DNA of 33,120 bases from an uncultured Planctomycetaceae bacterium (GCA_903861195.1 CAIOTJ010000620.1:1-33120), one strand, 5' to 3'. Shown: positions 1-8,868, counted from the stretch's first letter. A program made the numbers and translations. Notes: generated by a model not told the origin, from the letters alone.

Positions 1-209
1 AACCGGGTGGGGGCCTGCGCATCGAGGGCGGCTGTGACACAGACCTGCCGGGCCTGCCGTCGCCAGAACTGCCACTTCTGCGGCAGGATCTCGCGGGTTT
101 CCAGAATCAGCGCCTCCGGGCCCAAGTCACGCCGGACCAGTTCCAGCGCCAGTGGCAGACTGGGCGCGGTGAAGGTCTGGACGGAGGTGGGACGAGAACC
201 GGCGGGCAT
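1..209 (-). CDS. flhF: Flagellar biosynthesis GTPase FlhF, N-terminal part (cut by window edge)
   Basis: Only the first 69 codons are present; the gene runs off the left edge. The reverse-strand ATG at 209 gives a protein beginning MPAGSRPTSVQTFTAPS, followed by a segment containing LELVRRDLGPEALILETREI. This matches the opening of FlhF, an SRP-type GTPase that helps place and assemble polar flagella; the family opens with a TFTA-type strand, a helix and a 'LGPDAVIL-T' strand. The NG GTPase domain itself lies outside the window. It sits 70 bases downstream of flhA on the same strand, the usual flhA-flhF order, so co-transcription is likely. The identification rests on this short stretch plus gene order. 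Confidence 0.85.
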   Translation of the reverse strand, partial: MPAGSRPTSVQTFTAPSLPLALELVRRDLGPEALILETREILPQKWQFWRRQARQVCVTAALDAQAPTR

Positions 210-279
210 GCGAGCTGGGGCGATTGGCAGAGGAGTGGGCGGGGACGGGAGTGAGCGGGGGGCGAAAAATGGTCGGGAC

Positions 280-2424
280 TCAGCCGTTCAGCACGGGGGA
301 GACTTCGCTGGCGAGATCGGGTTCGAGCTCCACCTGCCCGCACGCCTCCACCCGTGTCTCCCGGGTGATTTCGGCGGTCGACAGGATCACGAGCGTGGGG
401 AGCGTCGATTCGGTCAATTCCTTCAACGGGGCCCGCAGTTCGGAGGTGGTCAGCACCACCGCGGTACGTTCCGCCTGGGTCAGGGCGTCGGCCTGGGCGG
501 CGAGGGCCGAGAGCAGTTGTTCCACCAGTCGGGGAGGCAGCCGCGACTCGAGTCCCTGGTCGCTGGGACGCAGGCCGCGGATCAGGGTCGACTCGAGCCC
601 CGCTTCCAGGGTGATCACCCGCAGCAGACGTTGTTCATCGCGGTGTTGTTGACAGATCGTGCGGGCCAACGCCTGGCGGACCCGTTCGGTCTGGCGCCAG
701 ACCTCTTCACCCCGACCCGCACAGTCCCCCAGCGTTTCGAGAATGGTCTCGAGATTGCGGATGGGAACTCGTTCGTGCAGCAGCCGGCACAGCACCTGGT
801 GCAGATGTCCGGCACTGAAGGCCGACGGCACCAGTTCTTCCACGAGCCGCGGGGCCCGTTGCTTCAACGCCTCCAGCAACTGGTAGACCTGTTGGCGCGA
901 GAGCAGTTCGGCACAGTGGCCCCGCACCACATCGGCGAAGTGCAGCGCGATGACTCCGGCGGCATCGAGCGTGCGGTAGCCCAGCACCTCGGCCCGGTCG
1001 CGCTGCGCAGCCTCGATCCAGACTCCGGGTCGTCCCTCGACGGGATCGAAGGTGGAGACACCGGGGAGGGGGGCCAGCACATCGGCGGTCTCGATGGCCA
1101 GAATTCCGGCGGGGTGAACTTCGCCCCAGGCGACGGGCACGTCGTGAATCCGGATCTGATAGCGGCGGGCATCGAGCCGCAGGTTGTCTTTCATCTTCAC
1201 CCGGGGAAGCAGGGTTCCCATTTCCTGGGCGAAGTCGCCGCGGACGCGGGCGACGCGGTCGGGCAGGTCGCCCCCCTGGCCCGGGTCGATGAGGGGAATC
1301 AGACCGAACCCCAGTTCGAGTTCGAGGGGCTCGACGAAGAGCCGGTCTTCGGGTCCCGCCGGGCGGGAGGGGGGCGATCCGGCGGCGGTGGTGGGAACGG
1401 GCCCGGTCGCACCGGCTGCGGCCAGCGCGGGTTCCGCCGAAGGTTGGGACAGCCGCCAGGCGATCAACGCCAGACCACCGGCCAGAGTGAGCAGGGGAAG
1501 ACGGGGAAGCCCCGTGAACGACAACCCGACCAGCAGCACGGCGGCGGCGATGAGCGCCTCGGGCTTCACGAACAACTGCCCCACAATCTGGCCGGGCAGG
1601 TCCGAGTCGCTGGAGTTGCGGGTGGTCAACAGGCCGGCGGCCAGCGAGATGAGAAACGCCGGCAGCTGGGTGACCAGCCCATCGCCGATGGTAAGTTTTG
1701 TGAACAGTTCGGCGGCATCGATCACGGGCAGGCCGTTCTCGATGATGCCCATGTACATTCCGCCGACGATGTTGATGGCGGTGATGGCGAGACTGGCGAG
1801 GGCATCGCCCTTGACGAACTTGCCCGCCCCATCCATCGCTCCGTAGAAGTCGGCCTGGAGGGTGAGCTGTTCCCGGCGTTGGCGGGCGATCTCGGGGGTG
1901 ATGGCTCCCGCCTGCAAATCGGCGTCAATGGCCATTTGCCGTCCTGGAAGCCCATCGAGGGCGAAGCGGGCGGCGACCTCACTGATGCGCGACGCCCCCT
2001 GGTTGATCACCAGAAACTGCACGATCAGCAGGATGAGGAACAGGATCAGTCCGACCGCCAACTGACCCCCGGCGACGAACTCGCCGAACATCAGAATGAC
2101 CTGGCCGGCCGCCGTGGGACCTTCGGCCGCGGCCTGCGTGAGAATGAGCCGGGTCGACGCGATGTTCAACACCAGCCGCATCAGCGTGGTTCCCAGCAGG
2201 ATCGTGGGAAACGCACTGAAGTCGAGGGGCCGGCGGACGTAGAGGGTGGTCAGCAGGATCACCACGGCGGTGGTGATATTGGCGGCCAGAAACAGGTCGA
2301 GCAGTCCCGGGGGCAGCGGTACAACGACCACCACCACGGCAAGGATCAACAGCACGGGGACCAGGAGCCCATGGCGGGCCGGGGTGGTCGCAGTGCGCAG
2401 CGGATCAATGGCCGCAGAAGGCAT
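280..2424 (-). CDS. flhA: Flagellar biosynthesis protein FlhA (type III export gate)
   Basis: A 714-aa integral membrane component of the flagellar type III export gate. The N-terminal half is a string of hydrophobic helices. It contains the family hallmark MRLVLNIASTRLIL at residues 82-95 and the FHIPEP signature with RISEVAARFALDGLPG and QMAIDADL at about 146-170. The C-terminal half from about residue 360 is the cytoplasmic domain that binds chaperone-substrate complexes, with the typical stretch around residues AELLSRQQVYQLLE. In-frame upstream starts would give 742 or 766 aa. The ATG at 2424 was chosen because GGCGGAGG lies 5 bases before it and because 714 aa fits the usual size of about 690-710 aa. 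The order flhA-flhF indicates a flagellar operon continuing beyond the left edge. Confidence 0.96.
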   Translation of the reverse strand: MPSAAIDPLRTATTPARHGLLVPVLLILAVVVVVVPLPPGLLDLFLAANITTAVVILLTTLYVRRPLDFSAFPTILLGTTLMRLVLNIASTRLILTQAAAEGPTAAGQVILMFGEFVAGGQLAVGLILFLILLIVQFLVINQGASRISEVAARFALDGLPGRQMAIDADLQAGAITPEIARQRREQLTLQADFYGAMDGAGKFVKGDALASLAITAINIVGGMYMGIIENGLPVIDAAELFTKLTIGDGLVTQLPAFLISLAAGLLTTRNSSDSDLPGQIVGQLFVKPEALIAAAVLLVGLSFTGLPRLPLLTLAGGLALIAWRLSQPSAEPALAAAGATGPVPTTAAGSPPSRPAGPEDRLFVEPLELELGFGLIPLIDPGQGGDLPDRVARVRGDFAQEMGTLLPRVKMKDNLRLDARRYQIRIHDVPVAWGEVHPAGILAIETADVLAPLPGVSTFDPVEGRPGVWIEAAQRDRAEVLGYRTLDAAGVIALHFADVVRGHCAELLSRQQVYQLLEALKQRAPRLVEELVPSAFSAGHLHQVLCRLLHERVPIRNLETILETLGDCAGRGEEVWRQTERVRQALARTICQQHRDEQRLLRVITLEAGLESTLIRGLRPSDQGLESRLPPRLVEQLLSALAAQADALTQAERTAVVLTTSELRAPLKELTESTLPTLVILSTAEITRETRVEACGQVELEPDLASEVSPVLNG

Positions 2425-3050
2425 CCATGCCTCCGCCGGTATGAAAACCGGGGCGAACGGGAGTGGAAGGGACGGGTGAGTGAGAGAGAGGGCTGTGACC
2501 AGATCCATCGCGGACCCTCCTCCGCATCCCCGGGGAGGGGAGCGACAGGCGAGTCTGGTCTCAGGCGGTGGTCCCGTCACAGACAGGGGGGCGGGTTGAT
2601 ATTCGAAGCGGACGGGCGTGTCCAGATCGATTGTGAAGACTTGAGAGAAAAAACGGGCCGCGCTGTATTTTTTGCGAAATGATTTGGGGATCCGCGAAAG
2701 CTGGGAGACCCCGGCGGCAACCGCGGACGGTGTGAGGGAAACGGGGATGTTGCGGCAATTCGGGAGAGGTTGCCAAAAAGGGCGAACTGGGAAGGGGGGC
2801 GCGGTCTCTCGAATCGGACGCTGGACTGGTGACGCCGGTCAGTCCACCCATGACTTCCGGCGGCATTCCCGAATGCTTCGCAAACGTCCCTTTCAACGAG
2901 TCGATGAGGGGCCAGGCCATCGACCTTGGGGGCAGTTGACGGGTTCCGGCCAACTTCGGTCGCAACCGGGGCGTTGGATATCGGAGTTCTGGTCCGATGC
3001 ATCCCGCGGCGTTGCAAGACGCAGTCGAGGTACGCGTTCCCATCCCCCAT
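2425..3050. other. Intergenic region upstream of flhA, no gene seen
   Basis: About 600 bases separate the flhA start from the terminator of the next minus-strand gene. Open frames here (for example on the minus strand at 2561-3043 and 2577-3110) have no recognisable domain and the composition of shifted or antisense reading. The stretch near 2640-2700 is locally A/T-rich and could hold the flhA promoter, but no convincing -35/-10 pair was found. Confidence 0.6.
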
Positions 3051-3096
3051 AAAAAAAGCCAGGCACTCCGGGGTCACATGACCGCCGGAGTGCCTG
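3051..3096 (-). terminator. Intrinsic terminator downstream of the DUF1573 gene
   Basis: On the minus strand a near-perfect hairpin is followed by seven T residues (plus-strand A tract 3051-3057). The outer stem is 12 bp, CAGGCACTCCGG at 3060-3071 pairing with CCGGAGTGCCTG at 3085-3096. An inner 5-bp stem, GGTCA with TGACC, caps it. This is a textbook rho-independent terminator for minus-strand transcription, placed to end the DUF1573 transcript. Confidence 0.88.
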
Positions 3097-3124
3097 AATC
3101 CATCCGCCACAGATGGTGCCTCGT

Positions 3125-3288
3125 CACGGGCGACACTCCCGTGCCAGGGCCTTTCCTTGCCTCAAATCTCGTGATGTGTTTCCAGGGTGCCAGGGCCAGG
3201 TTCACCAGTCACACGAGGTGACTGGGGGGGGCGTCCTGTTGGCCTGTCCGCTCCAGACCCCCTTCCGAACCAGGCCGCATTCGGAAGG
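3125..3288. repeat. Cluster of three short perfect hairpins 3' of the DUF1573 gene
   Basis: Three separate inverted repeats lie between the DUF1573 stop codon and its terminator. They are CACGGG/CCCGTG at 3125-3143, CCAGTCAC/GTGACTGG at 3205-3225, and CCTTCCGAA/TTCGGAAGG at 3261-3288. None has its own T tract. They may make a structured 3' untranslated region or be remnants of palindromic elements; no known RNA family was recognised. Confidence 0.5.
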
Positions 3289-3314
3289 TGGTTGCTTTGT
3301 CTCAATTCCGCCCG

Positions 3315-4349
3315 TCAGGGTTTCACCTTGGGGGCCGCCACTTTGGCAATCACCCGGCACGAAACCGGTTCGGGCTGGCCTTCAATCTGCACCTCCACCA
3401 GTTCGTCCACCAGCCCCTCGGCCGTGGGGGCGGTCAGCGACAGGGGGACGATCTGGATCGGTTTCGACTCGGTCGGCAGCTTCGCCGCGATCCGTTCCCC
3501 CAGATTGGCGTTGCGGACCCCGGTGACTGTGAACGGTTTCCGGCCGCGAATGACCACGTTCTTGGACGCCTGAGCCCCGGGAGCGAGGGTTCCAAAATCG
3601 ACCACCGTGGGATTGATGGTGAAATCGCTCTCGACGCGGCCATCGACCAGCACCGGAATCTGAGGATTCGCCGCGTCGTCGGTGATCAGTGTCACCTGTT
3701 CCCGCAGGACTCCCAGCGGTGCCTCGGGCTTCAGATTGACTTCCAGTTCGTAATTCACCCGATTGTTCGCCCGGGCGGTCTCCTTCAGGGCCACTTCGAG
3801 ATGCGGGCTCTTGTTGATGACCTCACGAATCTTCCAGTCTTCACGGCCGGCGTAGGCGATCGCCACCTTGCGGCTGGCCCCCGTGCCGCGCGGCACCGCC
3901 TGGAAGTCGACCCCTCCCGGGTTCAACACCACATCGGTGCGGATGTACGCCTGGATCGGAATGCGGACCTCGGCGAACAACGGCTTGTCGAACACCACCA
4001 CCACGCTCGACGTCTTGAGGTTGGTGAACTTGCGGGTGTCCATCGTGATCTCGATCTCGGCCTTTTCCCGACTGGCCAGAGTCTCCTTCGAGGGACGAAC
4101 CGCCGTGCAGCCGCACGTGGTGGTGATCTGCTGAATGTGAACCTCTTCCTGATAGAGATTGGTGATCTCGATCCGGTACTTCGCATCCGCACCCCGAGCC
4201 ACGACGCCAAAGTCATGCTCGAGGGCGCTGAACATCTTGTCGGCCCAGGGGTATCGCGGCTTTTCCGCCGGTGCCGGTTGGGCGAAACCGGTCCGGTTCA
4301 TGCACAGCGTTACCATCAGGAAGATGGCGGGAAGAAAGGGGCGTGTCAT
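3315..4349 (-). CDS. Secreted DUF1573-domain protein
   Basis: A 344-aa protein with an N-terminal signal peptide (MTRPFLPAIFLMVTLCMNRTGFAQP, likely cut after GFA), so exported. Residues of about 40-80 carry the DUF1573 signature: a HDFGVV strand, a TNLYQEEVHI strand and the conserved TTCGCT cysteine motif. DUF1573 is an immunoglobulin-like beta domain common in Planctomycetes and Bacteroidetes, with no established function. The rest is beta-rich; a second DFGTLAPG segment near residue 250 suggests a repeated Ig-like or ASPM-SPD-2-Hydin-type domain. The gene has its own terminator and a long upstream gap, so it is probably monocistronic. The family call is secure; the role is unknown. Confidence 0.85.
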   Translation of the reverse strand: MTRPFLPAIFLMVTLCMNRTGFAQPAPAEKPRYPWADKMFSALEHDFGVVARGADAKYRIEITNLYQEEVHIQQITTTCGCTAVRPSKETLASREKAEIEITMDTRKFTNLKTSSVVVVFDKPLFAEVRIPIQAYIRTDVVLNPGGVDFQAVPRGTGASRKVAIAYAGREDWKIREVINKSPHLEVALKETARANNRVNYELEVNLKPEAPLGVLREQVTLITDDAANPQIPVLVDGRVESDFTINPTVVDFGTLAPGAQASKNVVIRGRKPFTVTGVRNANLGERIAAKLPTESKPIQIVPLSLTAPTAEGLVDELVEVQIEGQPEPVSCRVIAKVAAPKVKP

Positions 4350-4714
4350 ACGCGGACAATCTCACAACCAAAGGAACTCATGCATCCCTTGCGGGATGGT
4401 TGTGACCAACTCCGAACGGCACGCGGCCATCCCGGCGGGCTGGTGGTCGAACCCAGTCGGGCGGGAGGCCTGTCGAATCCCCCCGCACAATCGAGTCTAG
4501 CTGATGGGTGCCGCGCGGAAGTCGCAGAGGTGAAAAATGCCAGGATTCCTCCGCGCGACCCTGCCGGTCCTGCCTGGCGATCCCAGCGGGAAAACTGTGC
4601 CTGAAACACCGGGGGGAAGGGTGTCCCAATCGACCTGTGCGGCATCGTTTTCCACGGCGCGGCCGGACCCGACCGCCGCTGGGGAGGCCAGCCGTGGCCC
4701 CCGCGGCCTGCCCG
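4350..4714. other. Intergenic region, no gene seen
   Basis: These 365 bases separate the EamA transporter stop from the DUF1573 start, both on the minus strand. Open frames here are short and without recognisable features. It should hold the DUF1573 promoter, but no convincing consensus pair was found. Confidence 0.55.
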
Positions 4715-5626
4715 TCACTCGGCTGCTGGGTTTTCGGGAGCCGCCTGCGGAGGAGCCGGTACGGGGCGCTGATACGTCGCGGCCTGCACCCACACGACCG
4801 AGATCACAATACCCACCAGGGCGAGCACCTGTCGGGCCGAGATCTCCTCGGCATCCCACCACCCCCACAGCAGCGCTCCGATGGGAACGAGGTTGGTCGA
4901 CATCCCGGCGAACAGGGGGCCCTCGAGCTGGATCATCGTGTTGAACCAGTAGGTGGCCAGGCCGGTGCCCACGGTTCCCAACAGCCCCAGGCAGCCAACC
5001 GCCAGCCACCAGTCACGGGGCGAATTGCAGGTGGGATTCGTCTGGGTGAGCGACAGGGGAAAGAGGATGGCCGAGGTGACCACCATGATCAGAAAGGTCA
5101 GACCGAGCGATCCGGTCTGCGACAACTGGCGTCGAATCACGAGGTTGGCGGCCGAGTAGCAGGCCGGTACCGTGCAGGCCAGCAGCAGATCCGAGAGAGG
5201 GATTTCGCGGCGCAGACCATCCAGCAGCAGCACTCCCAGGCAGAGGAACGCGGTGCAGACCCCAACCAATTGTGGGGTGGACGGATAGACCCTCAGAAAG
5301 AGGGCCGAGAAGATCAGCGTAATGAGCGGCACAAGACTGACCGCGAGGGCGACGAAAGCGCTGCCCTGCCGGCCGACGATTTCGGGTTGGATTACATACG
5401 GCCAACCGCACCCCAGCAGGCAGACCACCGCCAGCCAGCGGGCCTGGCGGGCCGAGAGCCGGGGCCAGGCCTGTCTGCGCCAGCACAGATAGGCCAGCAC
5501 CAGACCCCCTCCCACCACCCGCCAGGCGGCGACCGTGATGGGATGAAAGCCGACCACCGCCTTCTTCATCAGCAGAAAACTGACGCTCCAGACGAGGCAG
5601 CAGCCGGCGAACAACAGGTAGGGCAT
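4715..5626 (-). CDS. EamA/DMT-superfamily transporter
   Basis: A 303-aa, strongly hydrophobic protein with about ten predicted membrane helices arranged as two five-helix repeats, the architecture of EamA (DUF6) drug/metabolite transporters. Helix 1 (MPYLLFAGCCLVWSVSFLLM) and the segment VGTGLATYWFNTMIQLEGPL in the second repeat are typical. Substrate cannot be inferred. The open frame extends upstream to 6085, but that part overlaps the next gene out of frame. The ATG at 5626 was chosen because CGGAG lies 5 bases before it and the length fits the family. The C-terminus ends in a Pro/Ala-rich tail. A hairpin with a short T tract lies just upstream, so it may have its own promoter. Confidence 0.88.
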   Translation of the reverse strand: MPYLLFAGCCLVWSVSFLLMKKAVVGFHPITVAAWRVVGGGLVLAYLCWRRQAWPRLSARQARWLAVVCLLGCGWPYVIQPEIVGRQGSAFVALAVSLVPLITLIFSALFLRVYPSTPQLVGVCTAFLCLGVLLLDGLRREIPLSDLLLACTVPACYSAANLVIRRQLSQTGSLGLTFLIMVVTSAILFPLSLTQTNPTCNSPRDWWLAVGCLGLLGTVGTGLATYWFNTMIQLEGPLFAGMSTNLVPIGALLWGWWDAEEISARQVLALVGIVISVVWVQAATYQRPVPAPPQAAPENPAAE

Positions 5627-5643
5627 CGAGGCTCCGCAACGAC

Positions 5644-5681
5644 AAAAGGGAACCGCCGGTCGCCAAGACCGACGATTCCCT
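5644..5681 (-). terminator. Probable intrinsic terminator after the TV-repeat secreted protein
   Basis: On the minus strand, AGGGAATCGTCGGTC pairs with GACCGGCGGTTCCCT (two mismatches) around a short TTGGC loop, followed by TTTT. It lies between the TV-repeat protein and the EamA transporter and would end or attenuate the upstream transcript. The T tract is short, so strength is uncertain. Confidence 0.55.
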
Positions 5682-5723
5682 GTTGTAAAGAGTTGCGGGC
5701 GGGAAGAGAACCAGCCGCGGGGT

Positions 5724-6866
5724 CTACTTCCGGGGGCGCGAGGCCTGGGCCAGAATGATTGGCTCGAGGGCGGGGCCTTCCGAGTCTTTCTTCTTGCGGG
5801 CGACCCATTCTCCCTGGGGACGACTCGCGGGCTTGCGGGCGGCCACCCACACTCCCTTGGGCCGGTCCGAACCCCGTTTGGGCGTCTGGGCGACCTCGTC
5901 TTCGGTGAACGACTGCAGGCGGGACGGAGCCCGGGAGGGGGCCCGCCCCTGATCTTGCTTCCCCTTCGAACCGTTGATCTCGTCGTCCCTGTCGTCGGTG
6001 AAGGTCTGGGGACGCTTGTCCGATTTCTCGGCTGGGGCCTTGGTCGAATCTCTTGGCACGATGGCGGTCTTTTCCCCCAGGTCATCCCCGGCGGGAGTGG
6101 GCTGCAGACCGGCCGAGGCGGTCCCTGTGCGGTCGCCCGTACTCGCGGCCTGGCAGTTGTCGACCACCGGGCTCGCGAAGGCGTAGGCGTTCCCCACGGG
6201 AACCGTCTTGAAGACCGTGACCGGCTGGCGGAGGGTCACGTTCTGGCAGACCATGCGCATCTTGGTGACGGCCACCTGGCGGCGGGTGGTGACGGGCACA
6301 ATGCGCGCCACCGTGCGATTGACGGTCCGGGTGCCGCGCACGGCCACTTGCCGGGTCACCGGAATCTGCTGCGTCACGATGTTGGGTTCCCAGCACTGCC
6401 GGCTCACATGATCGGGAGTCAACGCCATCCGCAGCGAGTAGGCGGCCCGGTTGAACGCACCGAACACATCGGGGCGGTTGTCGTAGTCACAGGGGGCCAT
6501 CTTGGGCCGGCATTCCGTCTGAGTCACCCAGCGACCGCAATCTTTCTGCACGGTGCGGCATTCCGTCACCGTCTGGTAAGACACCGTGGGAATCTGCACC
6601 GCCTGGTTCTCGCAGACCCGGCGATACTCGGTGACTTCGCGGTCTTCGTACTCGGTGTAGTATTCGGGGCGCTGCACCACCCGCTGCACCTCCCGGTATT
6701 CCGTCACTGGAACCGTCCGATAGCACTGCTGGACGGGTGGGGGACATGGCGGAGGGCACGGACGGCAACACGGATCGAACAGGAACTGGGCGGCCGCGGG
6801 AGTGGACAGTCCACCCACCAGCAGCAGACTGGCGCAGGCCAGCCACCCGGGGAGAGGGGAGGGCAT
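5724..6866 (-). CDS. Secreted Cys/Pro-rich protein with TV-type tandem repeats (planctomycete cell-wall-like)
   Basis: A 380-aa protein with a signal peptide (cleavage probable after STPAAA). A Cys/Pro-rich linker follows at about 30-50. Residues of about 50-110 and 155-230 are built from short repeats of the form 'VPVTEYREVQR', 'IPTVSYQTVTECR', 'IPVTRQVAV', 'VPVTTRRQVAV'. The C-terminal 150 residues are low-complexity and charged. This resembles planctomycete cell-wall proteins rich in cysteine and carrying YTV-type repeats; that is established for some relatives and inferred here. The start at 6866 is supported by GAGAGG about 7 bases upstream. The even cysteines in and near the repeats could crosslink a protein cell wall. 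Confidence 0.7.
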   Translation of the reverse strand: MPSPLPGWLACASLLLVGGLSTPAAAQFLFDPCCRPCPPPCPPPVQQCYRTVPVTEYREVQRVVQRPEYYTEYEDREVTEYRRVCENQAVQIPTVSYQTVTECRTVQKDCGRWVTQTECRPKMAPCDYDNRPDVFGAFNRAAYSLRMALTPDHVSRQCWEPNIVTQQIPVTRQVAVRGTRTVNRTVARIVPVTTRRQVAVTKMRMVCQNVTLRQPVTVFKTVPVGNAYAFASPVVDNCQAASTGDRTGTASAGLQPTPAGDDLGEKTAIVPRDSTKAPAEKSDKRPQTFTDDRDDEINGSKGKQDQGRAPSRAPSRLQSFTEDEVAQTPKRGSDRPKGVWVAARKPASRPQGEWVARKKKDSEGPALEPIILAQASRPRK

Positions 6867-7197
6867 GGGTCAGACCTCTCGGGAAAGGAAGACGCGAAGG
6901 GAACGGAAAGCGAAGGACGTTCTTTCGGGCCGGTCGCGGGCGAGATTCCGCAACCTTGCTCGTGAAGACCACGAGTGCTGGCGAAAGAAGGAAATGTCCC
7001 TCGTTCGGGAGAGGGGGGCGATGTACCGGAAAATCCAGGATTTCGTCAAGATGAAACGCGAACATGCCGAAGGACCCGCCCCGGTCGTGCAAGCTGGGAA
7101 GCCTGCGCAAAACACGCCGTGTTTGGGGATGACCGTTGCGATGGATTTCGGGCGGCATCCCCCTGCGCTCCGACCGCAGTGGCCCACATTCAAGCCC
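6867..7197. other. Divergent intergenic region, no gene seen
   Basis: This stretch lies between the minus-strand TV-repeat protein and the plus-strand DUF1501 gene. Overlapping plus-strand frames (6802-7245, 6975-7268) read through the tandem repeats and have no recognisable domain. It should hold both divergent promoters. A degenerate extra copy of the 18-base repeat may sit at about 7180-7197. Confidence 0.5.
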
Positions 7198-7269
7198 GGG
7201 CCAATTCAACCCACGGGGCCAATTCAACCCACGGGGCCAATTTGACGCAGTGGGCCAATTTGACGTAGT
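7198..7269. repeat. Tandem repeat, four 18-base units with GGGCCAATT core
   Basis: Four exact-length units in a row. Units 1 and 2 are identical, GGGCCAATTCAACCCACG (7198-7215, 7216-7233). Units 3 and 4 are GGGCCAATTTGACGCAGT (7234-7251) and the same with one C-to-T change (7252-7269). The array ends 66 bases before the DUF1501 start. The core is shared with a separate array upstream of fabH. Confidence 0.93.
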
Positions 7270-7335
7270 GGCGATGACCGATCTGTTTGGATAGACTCCA
7301 GTGGAGCTTTCCACGCCCGGGAGTACGCCAGCAGC

Positions 7336-8868
7336 ATGATCCGTCTTGGGGGAAACAACGCCCGGTTTGGCACCCACGCTTCCCGTCGCGAAGCCCTGCG
7401 AATGGGGGGGCTGGGAGCGTTTGGCCTTGGTCTTGACCATCTGCTGCGCTGGCAGTCCGCCACCGGAGCTCCCGCCGAGGCGACCGGCCGCTCCGACGCC
7501 CCCGGATTTGGCCGGGCCAAGTCGTGCATACTGCTGTTTCCCTACGGCTCGCCCCCCCAGCACGAAACTTTCGATCCCAAGCCGCAGGCACCGGTCGAGA
7601 TTCGGGGGGAGATGGGGGCCATTCCCACAGCCGCCCCCGGCATTTCGATCTGCGATCACCTCCCCCGGGTCGCCCAGGTCATGGACCGGGTGACGGTGGT
7701 CCGCTCGGTGACGCACCCCTATCCGCTGCACTGCGTCTGTTACTCGACCAGCGGCAATCCCGAGTACGATGTGTCTCTTGAGACCCGGCCGCGGGATCTG
7801 CGGCAATGGCCCTTTTTGGGTTCGGTCGTCGGCTATGCCCGCGAGGCCCAGGCCCGTGCGGGACAGGGGCCGGGCGTCCCCCCCGACATGCCCAACAACG
7901 TGGGGTTGCCCTGGCTGCTGAATTCAAAGTCCGACATCGTCCCCCTCGCCGGTCCCTACGCCGCCTTCCTCGGGCAGCACTACGATCCGTTCTGGCCCAC
8001 TTACAACGGGCCGGGAACGCGGGTGGGCCCCAAACTGGCCGACGCCCAGGTCAAATCGGTGCTCGACCCGTATGCGGGCTGCACCCCCGAGGGGCGGTTT
8101 GTGTTGTCGGAGACCGGTTCCGCGGCGGAAGCCCCGACGCCCGAACGGTTGAATTCACGCCGGCGGTTGCTGGATCAGTTCGACGAGGTGCGGCAGGGGC
8201 TCGATCTCGACAGTCGTCTGGGGACATACGACCGGCACCGCCAGAAGGCGTGGTCGCTCTTGACCTCCGACCGGCTGCGCGGGGCGCTCGACCTGTCGCG
8301 GGAATCATCCGCGATGAGAGAGCGTTACGGCATGACGCTGTTTGGGCAAAGCTGTCTCGCCGCCCGGCGGTTGGTCGAGGCGGGCTGCCCGTTCATCACC
8401 GTCTTTTGGGACGCCTACGAGATCTTCGCCGGCTGCGCCTGGGACACGCATGCCAATCACTTTCCCCGCCTCAAAGAGTATTTGTTGCCGGGGATGGACC
8501 TCGCCTACTCGGCGCTGCTGCTCGATCTGGAAGAACGCGGGCTGCTCTCCGAAACGCTGGTGCTCTGGATGAGCGAACATGGCCGCACTCCGCAGATCGA
8601 CTCGAAACCGATCGGGGCCGGACGTCACCACTGGTCGCGGGCGTACTCCGTCGCCCTGGCCGGCGGGGGAACGGCCGGGGGCCGCGTCGTCGGCAGCACC
8701 GACCCCCACGGAGGTGACGTCGCCGACACGCCGGTCTCTCCCAAAGATCTGCTCGCCACGACCATGCATCTGCTGGGGATCGATCCGCATCTGACCGTCC
8801 CGGGAATCGATGGCCGCCCCTTGCCCGTGGCGGGGACGGGAGTGGTTCGCCCCGAGGTGTTCGCCTGA
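7336..8868 (+). CDS. DUF1501 family protein A (Tat-signal)
   Basis: A 510-aa DUF1501 protein, a family related to the alkaline phosphatase/sulfatase fold and greatly expanded in Planctomycetes. The N-terminus has a twin-arginine motif (SRREALRMGG, R17-R18) followed by a Gly/Leu-rich stretch, so Tat export is probable. The family landmarks AKSCILLFPYGSPPQHETFDPK (first strand and loop), VRSVTHPYPLH, WDTHANHF and MSEHGRTPQID are in order; the last replaces the common GEFGRTP. It ends with the usual LLGIDPH helix and a short C-terminal strand. Most DUF1501 genes follow a PSD1 gene; this one instead precedes a Tm-1-like gene. Substrate and reaction are unknown. Confidence 0.9.
   Translation: MIRLGGNNARFGTHASRREALRMGGLGAFGLGLDHLLRWQSATGAPAEATGRSDAPGFGRAKSCILLFPYGSPPQHETFDPKPQAPVEIRGEMGAIPTAAPGISICDHLPRVAQVMDRVTVVRSVTHPYPLHCVCYSTSGNPEYDVSLETRPRDLRQWPFLGSVVGYAREAQARAGQGPGVPPDMPNNVGLPWLLNSKSDIVPLAGPYAAFLGQHYDPFWPTYNGPGTRVGPKLADAQVKSVLDPYAGCTPEGRFVLSETGSAAEAPTPERLNSRRRLLDQFDEVRQGLDLDSRLGTYDRHRQKAWSLLTSDRLRGALDLSRESSAMRERYGMTLFGQSCLAARRLVEAGCPFITVFWDAYEIFAGCAWDTHANHFPRLKEYLLPGMDLAYSALLLDLEERGLLSETLVLWMSEHGRTPQIDSKPIGAGRHHWSRAYSVALAGGGTAGGRVVGSTDPHGGDVADTPVSPKDLLATTMHLLGIDPHLTVPGIDGRPLPVAGTGVVRPEVFA

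Noticed and set aside
7-2682. 891-aa open frame on the plus strand opposite flhA
   Set aside because: It is the antisense shadow of flhA: Gly/Gln/Arg/Asp-rich with no domain, caused by the G/C-rich third positions of the real gene.
7198-7269. CRISPR array
   Set aside because: The units abut directly without spacers and there are no cas genes. The same holds for the other tandem arrays at 22251, 28218 and 32706.
7260-7297. TTGACG in the last 18-base unit and TAGACT downstream as a promoter of the DUF1501 gene
   Set aside because: The two hexamers are 26 bases apart, too far for a sigma-70 promoter.
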